Made by a program: the position numbers and the translations under genes. The notes beneath the pieces are model-generated. The model made no database searches. It was not told the DNA's origin and was given only the letters and a program-made list of their open reading frames with translations. A DNA stretch of 64,000 bases from G963675935 sp963719005 (GTDB lineage Bacteria > Planctomycetota > Planctomycetia > Pirellulales > Thermoguttaceae), in assembly GCA_963719005.1 (NCBI GenBank), contig CAVRAR010000013.1, forward strand, positions 128,391 through 192,390, written 5' to 3'. Positions 45,027-54,250 of this stretch are shown piece by piece (the first letter of the stretch is position 1; the number at the start of each line of letters is the position of its first letter).

Positions 45027-46330
45027 ATGCGCGAAATTCTTTTTGGGTACAAGCTGGACCCGACCACCTGGGCCTACATCTCGGCCTTGATGATGATCGG
45101 CATCTATTTCAAGTTCCGCCGCTTCTGGAGCGTGCGGAACTTGGACCTGATCGGCCTGATCAGCTTCTCGCCCGGCTTGCTGTTGATCTATCATGGGCTG
45201 CCCATGCAGCATGCCGCGGACCCGATCGTGGCGGCCCGCGGCGCCGAACTGGTGCAGGGGGGCTACGTCTGGCTGTTCGCCGTCAGCGGTTTCTTCCTGA
45301 TCCGCCTGCTGCTAGACCCCGTCATGGTCCGCCGCCCGCTGCTGGAACCGAACCTCTCGGCCAGCGGCCTGACGTTTACCGGCATTGCCTTGCTGGTGTT
45401 CCTGATGGCCAACGTCATCACCAGGCCGGAAGAGCGGCTGGAATACGAGTTGGCGAAGCAGGAGACCCAGTCGTTGCCCAGTCCGGGATACGAATGGTTC
45501 TACAAGTTTGCCGGTTTTGCCAACGAGGCAGTGGTTTCTGAACCGGACGTCGCCAAGCGCGAAACCCGCGAGGCCCTGATCCTGGCGGCGACGACTCGTA
45601 CGGCAGCCATCCTGGCCCATTTGGCCATCGTGGCCGGCATGGTCTGGCTCGGCTACCGGCATTTCGACAACATCCACACCGGCGTGGCGGCCGCCACTCT
45701 CTACCTGCTGAACTTCTATACCAGCCAAATGACCAGCTACGTCGACCACGTCGTGCCGGCTGCGCTGTTAGTTTGGGCGGTGGCGGCGTATCGGCTGCCG
45801 CTGCTTTCCGGCGTGCTGCTCGGCCTGGGCGCGGGTTGATCTACTATCCCTTGTTCCTCCTGCCGCTGTGGTGCAGTTTTTATTGGCGGCGCGGGCTGGT
45901 GCGATTCGTCGTTGGCGTGTTGCTGGCGTTGGTCCTCTTGGCCGCCTCGCTGGCATTGAAGTGGCACGGTCTTCCCACGTTCCTGGACCAAATCGGACGC
46001 ATGATCGGCTGGCGCAATCCGCTGGGCGTCGAGCAATTCGCGGGCTTCTGGAAATACTACGATCCGTCGTATCGGATGCCGGTGCTGGCCTTGTTCGTGA
46101 CGATTTGCCTCGGCATGATCTTCTGGCCCGCGCAGAAGAACCTCGGCACGCTGCTGAGCTGCTCGGCCGCGGTGATGTTGGCCACGCAGTTCTGGCACGC
46201 CCATCAAGGCGGCCTCTGCATGGCCTGGTATCTGCCGCTGTTGATCCTCACCATCTTCCGTCCGAACCTCGAAGATCGCGTGGCGATGTCCGCCGTGCGG
46301 CCGGGTTGGGGGCGAAGAAAAAAGACGTGA
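45027..46330 (+). pseudogene. Polytopic membrane protein, frameshifted
   Basis: The first frame (45027-45839, MREILFGYKLDPTTWAYISA) has about seven transmembrane segments and stops right after LLGLGAG. The neighbouring frame continues without a gap as LIYYPLFLLPLWCSFYWRRG and on to 46330 (five more helices, ending RPNLEDRVAMSAVRPGW). One missing base in the run GGG at about 45835 (GCGGGTTG, expected GCGGGGTTG) would restore one ~433-residue protein. It looks like an unnamed multi-pass membrane family; glycosyltransferase-like topology is possible but no motif supports it. Confidence 0.65.
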
Positions 46331-46649
46331 CGACGGGGACTGTCCCGATTTTCGTGTCCGAGTAGTCACCAACGGATTCGCAGGAATCGGCCCTACAATC
46401 GTTGCCACCGGACGTCGGAGCAGCGCATTTCCGGCCGCCTAACAAGGCGAATCGATCCTGCATTGGGACGTTCTTTCAAACCCCACGTTCTGCAAGTTCT
46501 TTGCCAGCGACGAAGAACACGGCGATCCGCAGGGATGTGGGAAACAATGTTCTCACTTGTGCTAAGCTTTATCCGGGCAAGGGGTGTCACCCTCCGCAGG
46601 CAGACCCACCATCCTGTGTGTACGCGTCACCGATAAAGGGCCCGTCACT
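46331..46649. other. Intergenic region with a half palindromic repeat (A4)
   Basis: GGGGACTGTCCCGATTTTCG at 46335 has no matching right arm, so it is a truncated A-family copy directly after the membrane-protein stop. The rest of the 320-bp gap shows no gene and should carry the promoter of the HD-GYP gene. Confidence 0.5.
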
Positions 46650-47858
46650 ATGTCCGCACCGCAGATTTCTGAGCGCGATCTCTGGGCTTGGACCACCCTT
46701 CTTGCCGCAATTCTCTTTATCTTCGACATGCTCACGCCTCCCTGTGTGAACTTCGAGGTTCTTTATATCGGACTAGTGTTTCCGAGCCTTTGGTCCACGC
46801 GGCGCTCGTACTGTTACGTCGTGGCCGTTTGCGCTTCGTGCATGGTGATGTGGGGTGCTTTCATGCCGCCGCCCGCGGACCGCGAGAGTCTGTTGCTGCG
46901 GGTCGCCAACCACCTGCTGGTCGTCGCCGCCGTTTGGGGAGCCGCCCTGCTCTGTCAACTCCGCGAACAGGCGGTGGCGACCACAACCCGGCTGAGGTGC
47001 GAACGGGAAATCGCCGACAAGCGAAACGAGGAACTGGTGAGAACGGCTGAGACTCTGAGGGTGAAAAACGAACAGCTTGCGGCGACGAGGGACGTGGCGG
47101 TCTACACGCTGGCCAAGGTGGCCGAGTCTCGCGACCTGGGCACCGGAAGACATCTGGAGCGAATCTGCGCTTATTCGATGATTCTCGCCAATGAGCTGCG
47201 AAAAGAGCCGAAATTCTGCGGCGTCATCGACAAGGAATTCCTCACCAATCTGCGGCAATCCAGCCCGCTGCACGATATCGGCAAAGTCTCGATCAGCGAC
47301 AGCATCCTCTTGAAGCCCGGCCGATTGACGCCCGACGAATTCTCCGAAATGAAGAACCACGCCGCCATCGGCGGAGAGATTCTGCAAGACGTCGTGGCGC
47401 ACCGGAACGAAGCGACGTTCCTGAAGATGGCCACCGTAGTCGCCCGCTATCATCACGAGCGCTTCGACGGCAGCGGTTATCCGGAAGGGCTGTCGGGCAA
47501 GGCGATCCCCCTGGCGGCCAGGATCGTGGCGCTGGCCGACGTTTATGACGCGCTCACCTCGGAACGCCCTTACAAACAGGCGTATTCGCCGGAAACGGCG
47601 CGCGAGACGATCGCCAACCAATCGGGCTTGCAGTTCGACCCCGACGTTGTCGCAGCATTCCTGCGACGGTTCGATGACTTTGTGGCGACCGGGGATCGAT
47701 ATCCTGCCGAACGGGCGACCGATACCAGCCTGGTCGAATCGTTGCTTGCCGAATTCTGCGACGCCGAGGAACAATGGAGTCGGGAATCCGAGTTTCTGAG
47801 CGATTTTGTCACGCTCGTCAAAATGCCCTTCGTCTTACCCGAAGTCTGCCGCTCCTGA
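46650..47858 (+). CDS. HD-GYP domain cyclic-di-GMP phosphodiesterase-like protein with membrane sensor
   Basis: A 402-residue protein. ATG 46650 (MSAPQISERDLWAWTTLLAA). Two or three N-terminal transmembrane helices (LAAILFIFDMLTPPCVNFEV; ANHLLVVAAVWGAALLCQL) form a sensor-like module, then a coiled coil (about 105-150). The HD-GYP domain has HLERICAYS, SPLHDIGKVSISD (HD), HAAIGGEIL and YHHERFDGSGYPEGLSG (HH...GYP), all expected metal and substrate residues. It probably breaks down cyclic di-GMP in response to a membrane signal. Confidence 0.88.
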   Translation: MSAPQISERDLWAWTTLLAAILFIFDMLTPPCVNFEVLYIGLVFPSLWSTRRSYCYVVAVCASCMVMWGAFMPPPADRESLLLRVANHLLVVAAVWGAALLCQLREQAVATTTRLRCEREIADKRNEELVRTAETLRVKNEQLAATRDVAVYTLAKVAESRDLGTGRHLERICAYSMILANELRKEPKFCGVIDKEFLTNLRQSSPLHDIGKVSISDSILLKPGRLTPDEFSEMKNHAAIGGEILQDVVAHRNEATFLKMATVVARYHHERFDGSGYPEGLSGKAIPLAARIVALADVYDALTSERPYKQAYSPETARETIANQSGLQFDPDVVAAFLRRFDDFVATGDRYPAERATDTSLVESLLAEFCDAEEQWSRESEFLSDFVTLVKMPFVLPEVCRS

Positions 47859-47901
47859 CCGGAGACGTTTTTCGCCTCTTGCCGGACGACGGCAAGCCGC
47901 C

Positions 47902-47967
47902 GGGGACTGTCCCAATTTTCGCGGGCACCGCGGCGAAGCCGTGGTCGACGAAAATGGGACTGTCCCC
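47902..47967. repeat. Palindromic repeat A5, intergenic
   Basis: 66 bp, GGGGACTGTCCC...GGGACTGTCCCC. Identical to A6 (48514-48579), and the identity continues 13 bases beyond the right end (TTTGCCGGGATTT). It lies 43 bp after the HD-GYP stop, outside any supported gene. Confidence 0.9.
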
Positions 47968-48172
47968 TTTGCCGGGATTTGACGCGGCGATGGCTCCGTT
48001 GCCACGGAATTCGTACAGCCCCGAATCTTGAGCTTGAATCCCGGCCCGTGCGCGTTAGGATGTCGGTTGCTGAAACTGGCGAAATGTGGAGGGCGGCATC
48101 ATGCGCCGGCGAGCGTTGGTCTCCCCGGGACGGGCAGGATGTCCTTCTTCGCCGCCTTTTGGACTGAGCAAG

Positions 48173-49129
48173 ATGATTCTGGACACTTTCTTCCACGCGG
48201 TCGGAAGCGTGACATCCGCTTTCTGTCGGACCAGGCAAGAGCGGCCGGGAACGCCGCTTCGCACCCTTTGCGTGGCGGCCTTTGATTTCACGGCGCGAGC
48301 CGACGGACAACGGCTGGCACCGGAAAAACGCCGGGCTCTGAACTGCCTGCTCGATCTGGGAGCGCTGATCAACGATCACTTCGACGAACACCGTTTCTGC
48401 AAATGCAGTTATCGCCGTCTCAGGAAACAACTCGCCGCCAACGAAACCGCACGCGCCGTTTACCGCGACTACTTTCGCCGGTTGCGCCGCGTCGAGCGGA
48501 ATCGGCCGCGCCTGGGGACTGTCCCAATTTTCGCGGGCACCGCGGCGAAGCCGTGGTCGACGAAAATGGGACTGTCCCCTTTGCCGGGATTTCTGAAGGA
48601 AGTCGCCGACTATCGAGAAGAGGTAGTCCGGCTTTCCCTGTCGGCGCTGGCCGCAATCGCGCTGGGCCAACCGAACCGCGGCGACTTGGACGGCACGCGA
48701 CGGCCGGCGGCCAAGGACGCATGTCTTCCGCACCTCTTCGCTCTCGTAATGCTCCTTCAGATTTGCGACGATCTGCTCGACTGGCGCAACGACTGGCGTG
48801 CTCGCCTTCCTAGTTTTGTAACGGCCGCGTTGCTGCAATGCCAGGAACAAAGGGAAGGTCGCGACGGCGACCTTGGGCCGGTGCGCACAAATATCGACGC
48901 GGCCGCAACGACGTATCTTGCCGCCATGCCCAGGCGGAACCGCGCATTCTGGCCGTTTGCGCTATGCACGTACGCGGTGCTTCCCCTGGTCAAGTTGCTC
49001 GGCAAACGCGCCCTGTGGGAAATGCGATGCAGGAAGCAACCGGCCAGGCCGGACTTGAAGTCCTGCCTTTCGGTGCTTCCTGTCAGACCCTCGGAATGCC
49101 GGAAGCATGCAATTTCCCTGGAAGGTTGA
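48173..49129 (+). CDS. Class I isoprenoid-synthase-like protein
   Basis: A 318-residue helical protein (start may be 48101, with GGAGGG upstream; the 48173 ATG begins the conserved-looking part). ALINDHFDE and, later, LLQICDDLLDWRND resemble the two Asp-rich metal sites of class I terpenoid/prenyl synthases (DDxxD type), which bind prenyl diphosphates. The middle contains palindromic repeat A6 in frame (about residues 114-136, GTVPIFAG...KMGLSPLPG). Its end overlaps the phosphoesterase start by 23 bp, so the two are coupled. Substrate unknown. Confidence 0.6.
   Translation: MILDTFFHAVGSVTSAFCRTRQERPGTPLRTLCVAAFDFTARADGQRLAPEKRRALNCLLDLGALINDHFDEHRFCKCSYRRLRKQLAANETARAVYRDYFRRLRRVERNRPRLGTVPIFAGTAAKPWSTKMGLSPLPGFLKEVADYREEVVRLSLSALAAIALGQPNRGDLDGTRRPAAKDACLPHLFALVMLLQICDDLLDWRNDWRARLPSFVTAALLQCQEQREGRDGDLGPVRTNIDAAATTYLAAMPRRNRAFWPFALCTYAVLPLVKLLGKRALWEMRCRKQPARPDLKSCLSVLPVRPSECRKHAISLEG
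48514..48579. repeat. Palindromic repeat A6, in frame in the isoprenoid-synthase-like gene
   Basis: 66 bp, exactly 22 codons, identical to A5 600 bp upstream. It is translated as GTVPIFAG...KMGLSP, the other reading frame than in eboE. Confidence 0.9.
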
Positions 49130-49877
49130 AATCGGAACGCACGAACCGCCCGATGTCCGCGGCGAGGTGGTCAATCTCTCGAAGGTAGACCGTCCGTTTC
49201 GCGCGCTCTACATGAGCGATCTGCATTTCAGCGAGGGCAAAACCCAACATCTTTGCGACCAGTTGAGACAGATCGTCGCAACGACGAAGCCCGATCTGCT
49301 CTTGCTCGGCGGCGATCTCGTCGACAAGCGCAGCGGGCTGCCGCAGTTGGACGCTCTCGTTTCCTTCGCCCACCGCACGTGCCTTGTCGCGGCAAGCGGG
49401 GGTAACCACGACCGCCGCGTCGGCATCAGCTTGGTGCAGCGCGCCGTGGAACTGGCCGGCGGCGTCTGGCTCGACCGTCAGCCCCTTGCCTTCTTCGCCG
49501 GCGCCACGCGCGTAATTGTCAGCGGCGCCGTCGCCCGGCAGGCTCCGCCAAGCGACGTCTCGATTCACTGCACGCATTATCCAGACTCGTTCGCGCAAGA
49601 CGCCGAGTCGGAACACGACATCGTCTTTGCCGGACATCTGCACGGCTGTCAGATGACGGCATTCGCCCGCCGCGGGCGGCTTTATCCGGGCGCCTGGTTC
49701 TATCGCTGGAACGGGCTGCGCTTCGCACGACCGAATTCCGTGATGCTCGTCAGTCGCGGACTGCACGACGCCGTGCCGGTCCGGGTGAACTGCCCGCGGG
49801 AAGTCATCCTCTGCCATTGCGGCGCTTTCCATCGTGGGGTGGACTTTAGTCCGCCCAGCAAGTATGGGGCGGATTGA
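49107..49877 (+). CDS. Calcineurin-like metallophosphoesterase
   Basis: A 256-residue protein with the full metal-binding set: YMSDLHFSEG (DxH), LLLGGDLVDKR (GD), SGGNHDRR (GNHD), IHCTHYPDSF (H) and FAGHLHGCQMT (GHxH). Similar to YkuE-type phosphoesterases, some of which act on membrane-linked diphosphates. Its overlap with an isoprenoid-synthase-like gene suggests a joint role in isoprenoid or lipid phosphate metabolism. The last ~15 residues (HRGVDFSPPSKYGAD) are read from a GGCGGACT-type palindromic repeat, so the C-terminus has been altered. Confidence 0.8.
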   Translation: MQFPWKVEIGTHEPPDVRGEVVNLSKVDRPFRALYMSDLHFSEGKTQHLCDQLRQIVATTKPDLLLLGGDLVDKRSGLPQLDALVSFAHRTCLVAASGGNHDRRVGISLVQRAVELAGGVWLDRQPLAFFAGATRVIVSGAVARQAPPSDVSIHCTHYPDSFAQDAESEHDIVFAGHLHGCQMTAFARRGRLYPGAWFYRWNGLRFARPNSVMLVSRGLHDAVPVRVNCPREVILCHCGAFHRGVDFSPPSKYGAD

Positions 49878-49890
49878 AATCCGTCCTACA
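49843..49890. repeat. Palindromic repeat (GGTGGACT...GGCGGATT type) at a gene end
   Basis: GGGTGGACTTTAGTCCGCCC and GGGCGGATTGAAATCCGTCC. It encodes the last residues of the phosphoesterase. Related to 23872-23902. Confidence 0.6.
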
Positions 49891-49978
49891 ACAATCGGTC
49901 AATTGACTTCGTTACGCCTCCTTTCTGTTATCGAGCAGTTCGAGCAAGTAGATACGAAACCATGCAGAAGGACCGGCC

Positions 49979-50986
49979 ATGTTGATGATGCGACTTGTCG
50001 TGATGCTGCCAGTGGCAGCGATTCTAGGAACTTGCGCCCTTGCGGCCGATCCCTGGGTGACGGACCGAGGTGACGGCGAGTCCGGCAAGGGAAAGCAAAT
50101 TGTTCTGATCTCTGGCGACGAGGAATACCGATCCGAGGAATTCCTGCCGCAACTCGGCAAGATTCTGGCCCGGCGGCACGGCTTCACCTGCACCGTGCTG
50201 TTCGCCGTCGATCCGAAAGACGGCACGATCGACCCGGACAACCGCAACAACATTCCCGGCCTCGAAGTCCTCAAGAACGCCGACCTGGTGATTATCTCGA
50301 CGCGGTTCCGCGATCTGCCCGACGAGCAGATGCGATACATCGACCAATACGTCAAGTCGGGCCGGCCGATCATCGGCATCCGCACGGCCACCCACGCCTT
50401 CAGCATTCCGCCCGGCAGGAAGTACGCGAAGTACAGTTTCGACAGTCGGCAGTGGGATGGCGGCTTCGGCCGGCAGATTCTGGGTGAGACCTGGATCGAC
50501 CATCACGGGCATCACGGCTTCGAGAGCACGCGCGGCATTATCGCCAAGGGCATGGAGCGAAACCCGATCGTTCGCGGCTGCGGCGATATTTGGGTTCCCA
50601 CCGACGTCTACGCCGTCCGCTTGCCGCTGCCGGCCGACTGCAAGCCGCTGGTGCTGGGCCAGGTTCTCGAAGGCATGAAGCCGACCGACAAGCCGGTCGC
50701 CGGGCCGAAGAACAATCCGCTCATGCCCGTCGCGTGGACAAAGACGTACAAGGGGGCCGGCGGCCAAATCGGCCGCGTCTTCACCACGACCATGGGCTCC
50801 GCCCAAGATTTCCAGAGCGAGGGCCTGCGTCGCCTGCTGGTCAACGCCGCCTATTGGTGCGTGGGGCTTGAAGCCAAGATTCCCGCCAAGGCGAACGTCG
50901 ATCTCGTCGGCCAATATCGCGCCCTCCCCATCGGCGGCGGAAGGTTCCGCAAAGGCGTCACGCCGGCGGACCATGCGATGAAGTAA
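49979..50986 (+). CDS. Secreted ThuA-like (glutamine amidotransferase-fold) protein
   Basis: A 335-residue protein with a signal peptide (MLMMRLVVMLPVAAILGTCA). IVLISGDEEYRSEEFLPQLG and LKNADLVIISTRFRDLPDEQ, then YVKSGRPIIGIRTATHAF, match the ThuA family, a class I glutamine-amidotransferase fold linked to sugar metabolism. WIDHHGHHGFESTRGI lies in the middle. ThuA-like secreted proteins are very common in planctomycetes and verrucomicrobia next to sugar-degrading genes. Full length, no repeat inserts. Confidence 0.82.
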   Translation: MLMMRLVVMLPVAAILGTCALAADPWVTDRGDGESGKGKQIVLISGDEEYRSEEFLPQLGKILARRHGFTCTVLFAVDPKDGTIDPDNRNNIPGLEVLKNADLVIISTRFRDLPDEQMRYIDQYVKSGRPIIGIRTATHAFSIPPGRKYAKYSFDSRQWDGGFGRQILGETWIDHHGHHGFESTRGIIAKGMERNPIVRGCGDIWVPTDVYAVRLPLPADCKPLVLGQVLEGMKPTDKPVAGPKNNPLMPVAWTKTYKGAGGQIGRVFTTTMGSAQDFQSEGLRRLLVNAAYWCVGLEAKIPAKANVDLVGQYRALPIGGGRFRKGVTPADHAMK

Positions 50987-51102
50987 CCGGCATGTCTCGC
51001 CGCGCGCGGAAGCTGACCGACAGTATGCCGCTGCTTCTGCGACGCAGTGGCGCGCTCTTGGGACAGTCTACCGACATGGCGAATAGAGAGTCCGCCGGCC
51101 CG

Positions 51103-51597
51103 TCAACGGCAGGGATCATGCCCAGTCGTTGTTCGGCGAGTCGTCAGCGCGTCGAGCGACAAGCTTCCCGCCCCGACGATCAGCAGAAACAGCAGGCCCA
51201 TCCACATCGAGAAATCGGTCCGCACCTCGGACATCATGCTCCAGAATCCGTAGCGGGGCAGCTTCGGCAGCGTGAATATCCAATAGCCGTGGCCGAGCAG
51301 GATGGGCACTTTGGTCGAAACGATGGCCACGGAAATGTCGATCAACAAGGGGATTGCCGCCAGCCGCGTGAGCAGTCCCAGAATCAACAGCCCGCCGCAG
51401 ACGATCTCCACGACGCCGACGAACGGGCCCATGATCTCCGGCGCGGGGATGCCGATTCGCGCGAAACGGCCGGCGCCGAGCATTTCGGGCAGCAGAAACT
51501 TCTGGATGCCCTCGGAAAGAAAGACCCAGCCGACGATCAGCCGCACGAAGACCGTCGCGGCGGGGGCGGTCGTTCTCGACAAGTCCTGTATTCGCAC
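51103..51597 (-). CDS. DoxX-family membrane protein
   Basis: A 164-residue protein with four transmembrane helices. ATVFVRLIVGWVFLSEGIQK (first helix with the typical EGxxKF), GRFARIGIPAPEIMGPFVGV, EIVCGGLLILGLLTRLAAIP and FSMWMGLLFLLIVGAGSLSL match DoxX. The family is linked to redox or terminal-oxidase-associated functions. Convergent with the ThuA gene. Full length for the family. Confidence 0.85.
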   Translation of the reverse strand: MRIQDLSRTTAPAATVFVRLIVGWVFLSEGIQKFLLPEMLGAGRFARIGIPAPEIMGPFVGVVEIVCGGLLILGLLTRLAAIPLLIDISVAIVSTKVPILLGHGYWIFTLPKLPRYGFWSMMSEVRTDFSMWMGLLFLLIVGAGSLSLDALTTRRTTTGHDPCR

Positions 51598-51638
51598 GGC
51601 GCTCTCCTGCTTCTAAATGACCTTGCACGATCTTGGGA

Positions 51639-51716
51639 GGGAAAAAGGGGACAGGTCCAATTTGTGCGAAGCACCCTCCGGGCCGTTCCGGCAAATTGGA
51701 CCTGTCCCCTTTTCCC
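51639..51716. repeat. Palindromic repeat B3
   Basis: 78 bp, GGGAAAAAGGGGACAGGTCC...GGACCTGTCCCCTTTTCCC with the same centre orientation as B2. Intergenic, between the DoxX gene and the HEAT-repeat gene. Confidence 0.85.
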
Positions 51717-51737
51717 ACTGCCGCGCCGCGGCCGAAG

Positions 51738-52946
51738 CTATTTCGAGTCCCTTCGCGCGTCGATCGCGTCGGGCTTCCTCTTCTGCCCCTTGTACCAGTG
51801 CCACCACGCCTGTTTGTCGAAGTTGAAATTGACGCCGGTGATGGCGACCAGGGCATCGAGAACGGCCTGGTTCTGGAGATTTCGAGTGATGGTCGTCGGC
51901 TTAGTGCCCGCCGACATGCCGGCGCCGCCGGGACGGCCGCCGGGACCGACCCCGAAACTGCCCGTCGTGGAATTGGGGCCGCCGGGCTGCTGGATCTTGA
52001 ACTTGTGCGACGTCACCAGCGCGTCGATCAGCGGGCCGACGGCCGACGGGTCTTTCATGCGGCCGAGTGCAACCGCCGCCAGGTTCACGATCTCGTTATT
52101 CTTGTCCCTCAGCTTGCCGACGTAATAGGATATCACTTCCGGCCGCTTCTTCGTCTGCAACTGATCGAGACAGGTCAGCCGGACATCCTCGGACGAGTCG
52201 TAGACCGAGGCGATCGCCATGGCGCGGCCGGCCTCGGGCGCGTCGATCCTTCCCAGGGCGGCGACGAACAACGTCCGAGCCTGCGCATCCTGATCGTTGC
52301 GCAATCCCAACGCCAACCCCTTCACCGCCATCGGATCGTTGACGGCGGCGATGTTGTCGCGGGCTTCCTGATCGCGGTTCGACCCCAACCAGCCGCGCCA
52401 GCGCTTCAGCTTTTGGCACCAGTCCTGCTGGGCCGCGTCGAGTTTCCGCTTGGCTTCCGCGATTTCCAATTCCTGGGGCGTCAGCCATCTGCCCCCCTTT
52501 TGCACGAAGCCCGCCGCGGTCATTGCCTCTTTTTGCGTGGCCCATTGGCCATTGACCCGACTGTAGCCGAGGGCGTGTCGGGCGGCGGCGTGATCCGGCT
52601 CGAGTTCGATCACGCGGCGCAGATGCACCCGGCGCTGCGCGGTCAGATTATGCTCGCGACACCACTGGGCCAACTCCCATTGCGCCGCCGCCGTGTCGGG
52701 ATAGGTGGGGGCGATCCGCTCGTACTCGGCCTCGTCGGGCTTCGGGCGAAGCACCTTGCGGACCTGCGCGGCGTCGAGCGTGATCTTCGCACCGTCGGCC
52801 GCTTGAATGACGTACTGCTTTCGCGGCAACTGCTTCGGGTTCAACAAGCTGCCGGTCACCCGCCCGCCGTCGGCCAACACAAACACCTCGGCCGACGCCG
52901 CCGACCCAAGCAGCACCAACACCGCCAGAGGAGCGAGAATTCGCAT
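51738..52946 (-). CDS. Secreted HEAT-repeat protein
   Basis: A 402-residue protein with a signal peptide (MRILAPLAVLVLLGSAASAE). A short beta-rich N-terminal domain (VFVLADGGRVTGSLLNPKQL; IQAADGAKITLDAAQVRKVL) is followed by TPR-like helices (WELAQWCREHNLTAQRRVHL) and then HEAT-type repeats (DPMAVKGLALGLRNDQDAQA; VISYYVGKLRDKNNEIVNLA; LGRMKDPSAVGPLIDALVTS). A Gly-rich linker precedes the C-terminus. Planctomycetes have many such exported scaffold proteins; partner unknown. Confidence 0.75.
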   Translation of the reverse strand: MRILAPLAVLVLLGSAASAEVFVLADGGRVTGSLLNPKQLPRKQYVIQAADGAKITLDAAQVRKVLRPKPDEAEYERIAPTYPDTAAAQWELAQWCREHNLTAQRRVHLRRVIELEPDHAAARHALGYSRVNGQWATQKEAMTAAGFVQKGGRWLTPQELEIAEAKRKLDAAQQDWCQKLKRWRGWLGSNRDQEARDNIAAVNDPMAVKGLALGLRNDQDAQARTLFVAALGRIDAPEAGRAMAIASVYDSSEDVRLTCLDQLQTKKRPEVISYYVGKLRDKNNEIVNLAAVALGRMKDPSAVGPLIDALVTSHKFKIQQPGGPNSTTGSFGVGPGGRPGGAGMSAGTKPTTITRNLQNQAVLDALVAITGVNFNFDKQAWWHWYKGQKRKPDAIDARRDSK

Positions 52947-53147
52947 CGCTTCGCGCCTTATGTTCCGGGGAGCATTCTTCCTTAGTATACGTAACAGACG
53001 CAGGATAGATCAACGCAGTTCCCTCACATGGACTATCCCTCCCGGTTTTACCGACGCTTCCCCCCCACATTGGCATAGGAGTGACACTAACCCATCGAGT
53101 ATCCTGTTGCCGTAGGATCCCTTGTACCCGCGGTTTCGGAGCGTTTC

Positions 53148-54131
53148 ATGGCGAAACTGGTATTGATCGTGCTGGTGATCGCCGCGGTCGTAGGCGGGGG
53201 CTGGTTCTTTCTGAATTACGAGATTCAGCGGGCCACGCCGAGCGGCTGGAAGATCGTGCCACGAAAGGCCGCCGTGGGAAGCGGAGCCCGCGGCGCTGTG
53301 GCAGACCAGCCGCCGGCCGCGCCTCGTTCAACCATCCGAATCGCCTCGTTCCAGCTCGGCCGCTTTGACGAGGCCAAACTGGCCAGCCCCCAGGTAGCCG
53401 ACATGCTGGCGAGCCTCTTCTCGAAGTTCGACCTGGTGGCCGTGCAGGGCGTGCGCGGAAAGAACCAGGGCGTGCTGGTGCACCTGATCGATCAGATCAA
53501 CGCCGCCAGCGGCCGAACCTACGACTTCGCCACCTGTCCGACCCAGCAGCGCGACGGGCTGGAGCATTACAGCGCGTTCGTGTTCGACTGCGGCACGATC
53601 GAAGTCGATCGGTCGACGGTCCATTTCGTCGAGGATCCGCTGGGCCGGCTGCGGATCAAGCCGCTGGCGGGTTCGTTTCGCGCGCGTGGGCCCGACCCGG
53701 CCGAGGCGTTCACCTTCACGCTAATCAACGTCGAGGTCGATTCGGATCGCGCCCCGATCGAGTTGGACCTGTTGGCTAAAGCCTATCGCGCCGTGCAGAG
53801 GAATCGTCCGAAGGAGGACGACGTCATCCTGCTGGGCGATCTGGAGAGCGACGACCAGCATCTCGGCGAATTGAACAAGTTGTTCGGCGTCACGCCGCTG
53901 CTGTCCGGCTTTGCCACTACCGCCCGCGGCACGCAACTGCTCGACAACATCCTGCTGGATCGCCGCGCCACGTGCGAGTTCACCGGCCGGGTCGAAGTCG
54001 TCGACATGATCCGCGAGTTCCATCTCACCCTGCCGGCCGCGACCGAAATCTCCGAACACTTGCCCGTCTGGGCCGAGTTCAGCGTGTACGAAGGGGGCGA
54101 GGCGGGACACGTTCAGCAGAATGCCCATTGA
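53148..54131 (+). CDS. Endonuclease/exonuclease/phosphatase-fold protein, membrane-anchored, active site altered
   Basis: A 327-residue protein. An N-terminal transmembrane helix (LVLIVLVIAAVVGGGWFFL) precedes an EEP fold: IRIASFQLGRFDEAK, FDLVAVQGVRG, LLGDLESDDQHLG and ISEHLPVWAEFSV. In active EEP enzymes the corresponding places read N, QE, GDxN and SDHxP. Here they are Q, QG, GDLE and SEHLP, so catalytic residues look replaced and the protein may be a binding or structural derivative. The frame is intact. Confidence 0.7.
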   Translation: MAKLVLIVLVIAAVVGGGWFFLNYEIQRATPSGWKIVPRKAAVGSGARGAVADQPPAAPRSTIRIASFQLGRFDEAKLASPQVADMLASLFSKFDLVAVQGVRGKNQGVLVHLIDQINAASGRTYDFATCPTQQRDGLEHYSAFVFDCGTIEVDRSTVHFVEDPLGRLRIKPLAGSFRARGPDPAEAFTFTLINVEVDSDRAPIELDLLAKAYRAVQRNRPKEDDVILLGDLESDDQHLGELNKLFGVTPLLSGFATTARGTQLLDNILLDRRATCEFTGRVEVVDMIREFHLTLPAATEISEHLPVWAEFSVYEGGEAGHVQQNAH

Positions 54132-54142
54132 CGCAGGGACAG

Positions 54143-54225
54143 TAGTAGGCACACGCCGTGTGCCGTCGGACGGTTCGGAGAATTACGCGACAAAACCGAA
54201 ACGGCACACGGCGTGTACCTACTAC
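54143..54225. repeat. Palindromic repeat (GGCACACGCCGTGTGCC type)
   Basis: TAGTAGGCACACGCCGTGTG followed by CCGT and, after about 35 bases, ACGGCACACGGCGTGTACCT then ACTA. A strong palindrome between the EEP and HD genes. It falls within the leader of the HD gene. Confidence 0.75.
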
Positions 54226-54250
54226 ATTCATTGCCCAGCGAAGACTTGCC

